A DNA stretch of 7,639 nucleotides, taken from assembly GCA_003486285.1 (NCBI GenBank), contig DNGH01000109.1, forward strand, positions 1 to 7,639. The letters are read 5' to 3'. Within the stretch, counting starts at the first letter, position 1. Every line of letters starts with the position of its first letter. Shown piece by piece: positions 1-4,492 of the stretch. The translations under genes and the position numbers were made by a program. This DNA comes from Actinomycetota bacterium. Its GTDB lineage: Bacteria > Actinomycetota > Acidimicrobiia > Spongiisociales > UBA11373. Under the pieces are notes generated by a model, which saw nothing but the letters and a program-made list of their open reading frames with translations, was not told the origin of the DNA and did not search any database.

Positions 1-385
1 GCTTGATGGCCGCCTCGACCGCTTCGGATCCGCTGTTGCAGAAGAACGACGCCGAAAGGTCGCCAGGAGTCAATTCGGCTAGTTTCAGCGCCAGCTCGAC
101 GGTCACGGCGCTGGTCGTGGCATACGGGCTCGTGTAGTTGAGCCGTTCAGCCTGTTCCGCCATGGCCCGGGCGATCTCTCCCCGGCCGTAACCAACCAAC
201 ACTGCGAACACCCCTCCGGAGAGAGCATCGAGATACTCGCGGCCGTCGCAGTCATAGAGCAGGGCACCTTCTCCGCGTTCGAAGATCAACGGCCCGTTGG
301 CTTGGAGCCAGGCTCGCGGTGTGGCGTGGAAGATGATCTTCTCTACCGCAGCCTGCCGCAACCGGTCCAAACCTCCGGCCGACAT
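1..385 (-). CDS. Class III PLP-dependent aminotransferase, N-terminal part (runs off left edge)
   Basis: The first 128 residues are present and the rest lies beyond the left edge. The ATG at 385 is preceded by a strong GGAGG/AGGAG site at 391-397. The protein opens MSAGGLDRLRQ and continues into the N-terminal region of class III aminotransferases: a segment reading DGREYLDALSGG near residues 46-57, then FFCNSGSEAVEAAIK at residues 114-128. In this family the NSGSEAVE stretch binds the PLP phosphate. Members move an amino group between an amine or omega-amino acid and a 2-oxo acid in the cytoplasm. The catalytic lysine is outside the window, so the substrate cannot be assigned. The start lies one base after the stop codon of the upstream serine hydrolase, and its ribosome binding site lies inside that gene, so the two are almost certainly co-transcribed and probably translationally coupled. 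The family call is firm; the specificity is unknown. Confidence 0.9.
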   Translation of the reverse strand, partial: MSAGGLDRLRQAAVEKIIFHATPRAWLQANGPLIFERGEGALLYDCDGREYLDALSGGVFAVLVGYGRGEIARAMAEQAERLNYTSPYATTSAVTVELALKLAELTPGDLSASFFCNSGSEAVEAAIK

Positions 386-386
386 C

Positions 387-1949
387 TCAGCTCCTCCCTC
401 TTGAACGCAACATGCCCGCCGCTGCTGTCACTCCAAGCCCTCCCAACACACCGGTGGCCGCCCACCTTCGCGGGTTGGTGTTGTCTGGCTGCCTCTTGAG
501 GGTTACCGGCATCAGATCAAGATGGAGCCGGTCGGCGGCACCTGAGGGACCCTGACCGAAAACGATCCGAATCGGCTCCAGCCCCTCCTCCGGCAGATCG
601 ATCCGAAACACATGAGGATCGCTCGCATCGTCGGGCAGAAGGGGCAACCCCTTCGCCAATGCCGGTATCGGGGTGAGGAATCGGAACATGAGCCGGCCGG
701 CACGAACGAACACCTCGGCCCCGGCGCCGATCATCCCTCGCAGCCGCACATCGCTGAGCCGGGCCGACAGCCGATACCAACCACACAGGTCGTCCCAGAG
801 TTCGGGTCGTTGCGGAACGCCTTTGGGTGCATGGCCGGCGACGCCCAGCGCTCGCCGCAAAAGATACGAAAGTTCGGCCGGCAGCCAGAAGTCGGCTTGA
901 TGGCCCCCATTGGTGAAGGCCATCACTCCGATGCCGGCATCGGGAACCACGCACATCTCGGAGTGAAAGCCAGGGAGAGTTCCCTGATGTCTGATGGCGA
1001 GATGACCAGATAGGTTCTTCCGGAAGAAGCCGAGGCCCATGCCCGGTATCCGAGGGTCGGGCTGGTAGTGAGCTTCGAACATCGTGGCAAGCGTTTCAGG
1101 TTTGAGGATTGAGCCGTGCTTGTTGCTGCCCCCTCCTAGGAGGGCCGCTAGGTAGCGGGACATGTCCCTTGGGGTGGAATAGATGGAGGCCGCCCCGGTG
1201 GTCACCAGGTCGCGCTCGTCGACTTTCTTCAGACCATGGGATCCGATCTCGTATCCCATGGCCAGTCGCGTCTTCACCTTCTCCGATCTGATCAGGTCGC
1301 TTTCGGTCATGCCGAGCTTTTCGAAGATGTGCTCGTGGAAGTACTGTTGGAGCGGTTCCCCGCTCACATCCTCGACTATCTGACCGACCGTGGCAGGCCC
1401 ATGGTTGTTGTAGACAAAGCGGGAGCCCGGCTCGGCGTACAGGCGGAGACCAGCGCCATAGAAGCCCTCCAATGACGGCAAAGGCTGACCCGCTTCGACA
1501 CTTTCGCCAAAGTCTGGTGCGAACACGCCGTTCAGGTGGGCAACCTCGGGAAGCCCGGCAGTATGAGTGAGCAGATGCCGCAAGGTCGCCGGATGCCAGG
1601 CGGTATCGAGCGGGATGAGCCGATATGCACGCAGATAGTTGTTGGCGGGGGCGTCGAGATCCACCAGGCCCTGCTCCCAAAGCTGCATTACCGCGATTGC
1701 GGTGAACGTCTTGGTGATCGACGCGACCCGAAACGCCGTGTGTTCGGTGATCGGCGCACGCGACTCAAGGTCGGCGACACCATGACCATGGAAGAATTCG
1801 AGAGATCCGTTGCGTACCACTCCCACCGCCAAGCCGATGGCTGGTCGGCGGTTGAGGATCTCATCGACTGCTGACTTCAGATGCACCCCATCGAATGCGG
1901 CAACAGGGTCACCTGCTATTTCATCGGGCCCCTTCGCACTGCTGACCAC
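387..1949 (-). CDS. Serine hydrolase, class C beta-lactamase / D-aminopeptidase fold, with hydrophobic C-terminal tail
   Basis: The 520-residue protein starts at GTG 1949, with GGAGG seven bases upstream. All three active-site elements of the class C beta-lactamase-related superfamily are visible: SITK at 77-80 (nucleophile Ser77, Lys80), YNN at 180-182, and HQG at 321-323, where beta-lactamases usually have KTG. The conserved LRHLLTHTAGL stretch is at 123-133. Residues from about 385 to 485 form a separate C-terminal region (CGWYRLSARL onward) like the beta-rich domain appended to many of these enzymes. There is no N-terminal signal peptide. Residues 496-514 are hydrophobic but rich in Gly/Ala and are followed by RSRGRS, which could be a C-terminal membrane anchor. 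Family members include esterases, D-aminopeptidases and peptidoglycan-related enzymes. HxG in place of KTG favours an esterase or peptidase over a true beta-lactamase. The substrate is unknown; pairing with an aminotransferase gene hints at amino-acid or amide metabolism. Confidence 0.9.
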   Translation of the reverse strand: MVSSAKGPDEIAGDPVAAFDGVHLKSAVDEILNRRPAIGLAVGVVRNGSLEFFHGHGVADLESRAPITEHTAFRVASITKTFTAIAVMQLWEQGLVDLDAPANNYLRAYRLIPLDTAWHPATLRHLLTHTAGLPEVAHLNGVFAPDFGESVEAGQPLPSLEGFYGAGLRLYAEPGSRFVYNNHGPATVGQIVEDVSGEPLQQYFHEHIFEKLGMTESDLIRSEKVKTRLAMGYEIGSHGLKKVDERDLVTTGAASIYSTPRDMSRYLAALLGGGSNKHGSILKPETLATMFEAHYQPDPRIPGMGLGFFRKNLSGHLAIRHQGTLPGFHSEMCVVPDAGIGVMAFTNGGHQADFWLPAELSYLLRRALGVAGHAPKGVPQRPELWDDLCGWYRLSARLSDVRLRGMIGAGAEVFVRAGRLMFRFLTPIPALAKGLPLLPDDASDPHVFRIDLPEEGLEPIRIVFGQGPSGAADRLHLDLMPVTLKRQPDNTNPRRWAATGVLGGLGVTAAAGMLRSRGRS

Positions 1950-2300
1950 CGGGAGACCTCCAGAGCACCATGACGCGACCCTCCAACTACGGGGATCAAA
2001 GCGACAGGGCCAAACGGACCAAAAGGCGATGGCCGAGGTGTTTCGACCCTATCCGGGATTGCGACTGGGCTGGGGTGATGGGAACTCACCGAGCGGGTCG
2101 ACCACGCCGTCGCACCATGCTGCGGTGGAATGCGCCGCCCGCACCTATCGCCCCAAGACCAACAAGCGAAGACCGGCTGCTGACCGGCTGGAGGAGGCCT
2201 ACCGGCGGGCTCAGACGGACACCAGACGAACACCTAGCGGACAACTGGTGGTCGCGCTCGACTCCTGAGGGCCGGAAACCCTTGCGGTATAGAACTTGCG
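1950..2300. other. 351-base spacer with no supportable gene
   Basis: This spacer separates the start of the serine hydrolase from the 3' end of tRNA-Ala. It must hold the hydrolase promoter and the tRNA terminator. The best -10 candidate is a TAGGGT on the minus strand near 2046-2051, but no convincing -35 accompanies it. Just past the tRNA end, around 2270-2285, AGGG and CCCT can form a four-base stem without a T-run, so it is not a convincing intrinsic terminator. Open frames cross the spacer on both strands. One plus-strand frame, ending at 2268, has a coding-like stretch (DRLEEAYRRAQT), but it starts inside the hydrolase on the opposite strand and resembles nothing I know. A degraded gene remnant is possible but not shown. 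Confidence 0.5.
1957..1961 (-). promoter_or_regulatory. Ribosome binding site of the serine hydrolase gene
   Basis: The minus strand reads GGAGG seven bases before the GTG at 1949. This fixes the GTG as the start. An out-of-frame ATG lies just upstream of the site on the same strand and is not used. Confidence 0.75.
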
Positions 2301-2377
2301 TGGTGGAGGTGAGGGGATTTGAACCCCTGACTTCTTCCGTGCGAGGGAAGCGCTCTGCCGGGCTGAGCTACACCCCC
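2301..2377 (-). tRNA. tRNA-Ala (anticodon CGC), CCA end encoded
   Basis: The minus strand folds as a full cloverleaf: acceptor GGGGGTG/CACCTCC, D-stem GCTC/GAGC, anticodon stem CTTCC/GGAAG with loop CTCGCAC, a five-base variable loop AAGTC, and T-stem AGGGG/CCCCT with loop TTCAAAT. The anticodon is CGC, which reads GCG alanine codons. The third acceptor pair is G3:U70, the classical identity element for alanyl-tRNA synthetase, with discriminator A73. The mature tRNA body is 74 nt (2304-2377), and CCA is encoded at 2301-2303. GCG is a common alanine codon in GC-rich genomes, so a dedicated CGC isoacceptor fits. The gene lies 110 bases downstream of translin on the same strand. Confidence 0.98.
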
Positions 2378-2390
2378 AAAGGGGAGGGCG

Positions 2391-2396
2391 ATTGTA
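2391..2396 (-). promoter_or_regulatory. Possible -10 box for the tRNA-Ala gene
   Basis: The minus strand reads TACAAT, one base from the TATAAT consensus, and ends 13 bases before the mature tRNA 5' end. That leaves a short leader for RNase P to remove. The -35 position (17-base spacing) falls in CCGGCA within the heptad repeat and is poor. A small inverted repeat, ACCC-AATC-GGGT on the plus strand at 2403-2414, lies just upstream. If the box is real, the tRNA does not depend on read-through from the translin transcript. Confidence 0.45.
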
Positions 2397-2410
2397 GGGC
2401 GGACCCAATC

Positions 2411-2438
2411 GGGTGCCGGGAGCCAGGTACCGGGTGCC
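2411..2438. repeat. Degenerate 7-base tandem repeat, four units
   Basis: On the plus strand the units are GGGTGCC, GGGAGCC, AGGTACC and GGGTGCC. The first and last are identical, and the middle two differ at one or a few positions. The array occupies the spacer between translin and tRNA-Ala and overlaps the likely -35 region of the tRNA promoter. Read on the other strand the units have the form GG(C/T)(A/T)CC(C/T). It has no spacers and is too short to be CRISPR. Confidence 0.7.
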
Positions 2439-2472
2439 GGATAACGAGCGAGACCGCCCCCGACACCGCCGG

Positions 2473-2500
2473 CCTAATGCCTAGTACCTACTTCCTCAGC
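2473..2500. repeat. Degenerate 7-base repeat overlapping the end of the translin gene
   Basis: On the plus strand, units of seven bases each begin with CCT: CCTAATG, CCTAGTA, CCTACTT and CCTCAGC. The first three share CCTA. The array runs through the translin stop codon (2488-2490) into its last codons. Its GTACCT core is inverted relative to the AGGTACC core of the neighbouring array, so both may derive from one repeat family. Drift makes this weaker than the other two arrays. Confidence 0.45.
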
Positions 2501-3102
2501 TCCTTCCGCAATCTCTCCTGCACCACCGTGGTGGTGAGATCGGACCGCGAGCGCTCCACCAGGGCACGGGCCACGTCGGTGGTGCGGCGCAGGCCGCCGG
2601 TCATGCCGTCGGGGTAGTCGATGGTGGCCAGCATCTCGACCACCGCATCCATGGACTCGAGGGTGCGCTCGGCGGTGTCCAGGTCTTCGGCACGCAGCAG
2701 GTCGAGCATGCGGCGGCGCAACTCCCCCACCGCCTCGCCCAGGCCGTTGAGGTAGGCGGCGGGCTCGATCCCGAGATCGGTGGGAAGCGGCAGCGGGTCG
2801 CCGGCGCAGAGAGCGGCGAAGATGCGGGCCTCGGCGTACTCCTTGGCGGCGTCGTGGACGAACCCGGCATTGAGGACATCCTGATGATCGGAGAGCACCC
2901 CTGCCGCATGGGCCAGGGTGGCACCGGCCTCGCCGATGAGGCCGATGGCATCGGCGGTGTCACCGCGGTGGAGGGCACGAATCGCATTCGCCGAGAACCG
3001 GATGACCTTGCGGCAGTCGGCCAGAGCCTCCTCGCGCGCCCGATGCTTGGCGTCGAAGACTGCGGTGACGGCCTGGCGGATCGGTTCGAGGTCGGGCGTC
3101 AC
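2488..3102 (-). CDS. Translin family nucleic-acid-binding protein
   Basis: The 204-residue, mostly helical protein starts at GTG 3102 and ends in a run of charged residues (RLRKELRK). It matches the prokaryotic translin pattern along its length: HRAREEALADCRKVIRFSANAI at 20-41 with RALHRGD after it, FVHDAAKEYAEAR at 81-93, YLNGLGEAVGELRR at 117-130, and IDYPDGMTGGLRRTTDVAR at 161-179. Translin forms ring-like octamers that bind single-stranded RNA or DNA; with Trax it makes the C3PO ribonuclease in eukaryotes, and archaeal relatives also exist. Glu88, Glu91, Glu123 and Glu127 lie where Trax, from memory, carries its acidic catalytic residues, so metal-dependent RNase activity is plausible. 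The GTG overlaps the stop of the upstream membrane-protein gene (GTGA). A longer reading of this frame up to 3441 is an artefact across that gene. The family call is confident; the cellular role in bacteria is unknown. Confidence 0.9.
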   Translation of the reverse strand: MTPDLEPIRQAVTAVFDAKHRAREEALADCRKVIRFSANAIRALHRGDTADAIGLIGEAGATLAHAAGVLSDHQDVLNAGFVHDAAKEYAEARIFAALCAGDPLPLPTDLGIEPAAYLNGLGEAVGELRRRMLDLLRAEDLDTAERTLESMDAVVEMLATIDYPDGMTGGLRRTTDVARALVERSRSDLTTTVVQERLRKELRK

Positions 3103-3398
3103 GGGACGACCCGCACCTCGTCCTCGGGATCGAGGGTCCACTTCGGCCGGGACCCCTGCTGCGCCTGCTTGATCTGCAGCAGCATGGCGATGAACCCGGC
3201 CAGGATCACGTCGAACACGAGGTTGACGAACAGGAGAATGGTCGAACCGGTGAACAGGGCCGCCGCCAGGGTGAGCGGAACCGCCAGACCGAGTCCGATC
3301 AGTGTCATGCGACGGCGCGCCAACACCTGCTGACGGGCGGTCGGCCCACCGCGGTCGGCAGGGGTCCGCATCTGTCGGGGAACCGGTCGTCTGGCCAC
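3099..3398 (-). CDS. Small two-helix membrane protein encoded with translin
   Basis: This 99-residue protein starts at GTG 3398 with AAGGAG at 3405-3410, six bases upstream. I do not recognise a named family. Residues 1-30 are strongly basic (MARRPVPRQM, then ARQQVLARRR). Two hydrophobic segments follow at about 31-50 (MTLIGLGLAVPLTLAAALFT) and 52-74. The C-terminal 25 residues are polar and become acidic (LDPEDE). By the positive-inside rule the basic N-terminus is cytoplasmic, so the two helices would form a hairpin with both ends inside. Its TGA stop overlaps the translin GTG in a GTGA, so the pair is probably made together in a fixed ratio. It could tether translin to the membrane, but only gene order suggests this. 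Confidence 0.85.
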   Translation of the reverse strand: MARRPVPRQMRTPADRGGPTARQQVLARRRMTLIGLGLAVPLTLAAALFTGSTILLFVNLVFDVILAGFIAMLLQIKQAQQGSRPKWTLDPEDEVRVVP

Positions 3399-3404
3399 GC
3401 CGTA

Positions 3405-3410
3405 CTCCTT
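3405..3410 (-). promoter_or_regulatory. Ribosome binding site of the small membrane protein gene
   Basis: The minus strand reads AAGGAG six bases before the GTG at 3398. It is the only strong site for the pair; the downstream translin gene relies on the overlap. Confidence 0.7.
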
Positions 3411-3455
3411 CTAACTGACCGCCGCCGAGGCGAAAGACCACCCAGCGGCAGCCCC

Positions 3456-3461
3456 AGCCTA
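3456..3461 (-). promoter_or_regulatory. Possible -10 box for the membrane protein-translin pair
   Basis: The minus strand reads TAGGCT, which matches the actinobacterial TAnnnT -10 pattern. A weak -35 candidate (TGCAAA) lies 17 bases further upstream. Transcription would begin near 3449, giving a leader of about 50 bases. The 156-base gap after mogA (3399-3554) shows no clear intrinsic terminator, so read-through from the molybdenum-cofactor operon is also possible. Confidence 0.4.
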
Positions 3462-3497
3462 TCCGCGCACAATCTCAGTTTGCACATCAATGGGAAT

Positions 3498-3518
3498 GGT
3501 CAGCGGTCAGCGGGCAGC
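3498..3518. repeat. 7-base tandem repeat, three units
   Basis: The units on the plus strand are GGTCAGC, GGTCAGC and GGGCAGC; the third differs at one base. The array is in the spacer between mogA and the membrane-protein gene, upstream of the proposed promoter. It has the same 7-base period as the two arrays near the tRNA gene but a different sequence. Confidence 0.75.
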
Positions 3519-3554
3519 CACAAAGGCTTCCGGGCGACGCTGATTGCCGACGGC

Positions 3555-4028
3555 TCAGTGCTCCGTGGGATCGCCGCGCAGCAGATCGACGGCGTGGCGC
3601 AAGGCTGGGGCGATCACCCCGAGCGACTCTTCGACGCCTGCCTGCGACCCGGGAAGGTTGACCACGAGTGCCTGGCCGGCGATCCCGCAGACCCCGCGCG
3701 ACAGCATCCCGTGGGGATTGACCCCGAAGGTGGCCGCCCGCATCGCCTCGGCCAGCCCCGGAGCCTCCCGTTCGATCACCCGCCGGGTCGCCTCCGGGGT
3801 CAGGTCGCGCGCCGAGAACCCGGTGCCCCCGGTGGTGACCACCAGGGAGGCTCCCCCGGCGATGGCATCGCGCAGCGCATGTTCGACCGACGCGATCCCG
3901 TCGGGAGTGACCCGCACCTCGGCGGAGAACCCCAGCCCCTCGAGGATTCGCTCTGCGGCAGGACCCGAACGGTCTTCCCGGACTCCGGCGGCGACACCGT
4001 CGGAGACGGTGAGGACGACGGCCCTCAC
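3555..4028 (-). CDS. mogA: MogA/MoaB family molybdopterin adenylyltransferase
   Basis: The 157-residue protein begins VRAVVLTVSDGVAAG. It carries the family's molybdopterin-binding motif TTGGTGFSARDLTPEAT at 65-81, GMLSRG near 107-112, and LVVNLPGSQAGV at 131-142. MogA-type enzymes activate molybdopterin by adenylation in the cytoplasm, producing the substrate that MoeA uses for molybdate insertion. MoaB is a close relative with a less certain role, and length (157, against about 195 for E. coli MogA) does not separate them. Being the only homologue here and sitting with moeA and moaC favours the MogA role. The start is GTG 4028, overlapping the moaC stop as GTGA. An in-frame GTG at 4037 is a less likely alternative. 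A purine-rich GGGGGAG lies eight bases upstream, inside moaC. It is the last gene of the plsY-moeA-moaC-mogA operon. Confidence 0.92.
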   Translation of the reverse strand: MRAVVLTVSDGVAAGVREDRSGPAAERILEGLGFSAEVRVTPDGIASVEHALRDAIAGGASLVVTTGGTGFSARDLTPEATRRVIEREAPGLAEAMRAATFGVNPHGMLSRGVCGIAGQALVVNLPGSQAGVEESLGVIAPALRHAVDLLRGDPTEH

Positions 4029-4492
4029 CTGGTCCACTCCCCCGACTTCCCCCCGCGCTTGGACAACAGGCGCACCGGACCGATCTCCGCGCCCCGATCG
4101 AGCCCCTTGATCATGTCGTAGAGGGTGACCGCCCCGAGGGCGGCGCCGGTGATCGCCTCCATCTCCACTCCGGTGCGACCCACGGTCTTGGTCGTGACGA
4201 TGATGCGGGCCCCCTCCGGGGTGCGCTCCACTTCGGCGACGACAGCGGTGAGCGGCAACGGATGACACAGCGGGATCAGATCTGGGGTGCGCTTGGCTCC
4301 GGTGATCGCCGCCACCCGCACCAGGGCGAGGGCGTCGCCCTTGGGGAGGGTTCCGGCAAAGACCGCCTCCGTGGTGGCCGCGGTCATGGCGACGAACGCC
4401 TCGGCGGTGGCGGTGCGCTCGGTTTCCTCCTTGGCGGAGACATCGACCATCCGGGCGCGGCCCTGGTCGTCGAGGTGGGAGAGTTCAGTCAT
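4025..4492 (-). CDS. moaC: Cyclic pyranopterin monophosphate synthase MoaC
   Basis: The 155-residue protein is of normal MoaC length. Conserved blocks are MVDVSAKE at 15-22, AKRTPDLIPLCHPLPL at 66-81, VGRTGVEMEAITGA at 104-117, and LYDMIKG at 124-130. The residues known as catalytic in E. coli MoaC (Lys51, His77, Glu112, Glu114, Asp128, Lys131) correspond to Lys51, His77, Glu110, Glu112, Asp126 and Lys129, so the enzyme should be active. With MoaA (not in this window) it turns GTP into cyclic pyranopterin monophosphate, the first stable intermediate of molybdenum cofactor synthesis. ATG 4492 is chosen because it gives the normal N-terminus; the longer frame up to 4579 lies inside moeA. The start overlaps the moeA stop by eight bases, and the stop overlaps the mogA GTG. 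Confidence 0.97.
   Translation of the reverse strand: MTELSHLDDQGRARMVDVSAKEETERTATAEAFVAMTAATTEAVFAGTLPKGDALALVRVAAITGAKRTPDLIPLCHPLPLTAVVAEVERTPEGARIIVTTKTVGRTGVEMEAITGAALGAVTLYDMIKGLDRGAEIGPVRLLSKRGGKSGEWTR

Noticed and set aside
387..1949. True beta-lactamase resistance gene
   Set aside because: The third active-site element is HQG rather than KTG, there is no secretion signal, and the long C-terminal domain fits the broader esterase/peptidase group.
2268..2290. Intrinsic terminator after tRNA-Ala
   Set aside because: The only hairpin has a stem of about four bases and no T-run on the transcribed strand.
2211..2408. Small minus-strand frame covering the tRNA
   Set aside because: Its middle (GCSSARQSASLARKKSGVQIP) is the translation of the tRNA itself, a common false gene.
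2411..2500. CRISPR array
   Set aside because: The repeats are seven bases long, degenerate and directly abutting, with no spacers and no cas genes.
1970..2617. 215-codon plus-strand frame
   Set aside because: It runs through the tRNA gene and into the end of translin on the opposite strand, with Arg-rich composition and no family match.
3103..3441. N-terminal extension of the translin frame
   Set aside because: It covers the small membrane-protein gene in another frame. The translin similarity begins at GTG 3102, and the extension has no recognisable motif.
4029..4268. Extended mogA start upstream of 4037
   Set aside because: The upstream residues are a shadow of moaC in another frame; the conserved N-terminus begins at the GTG overlapping the moaC stop.
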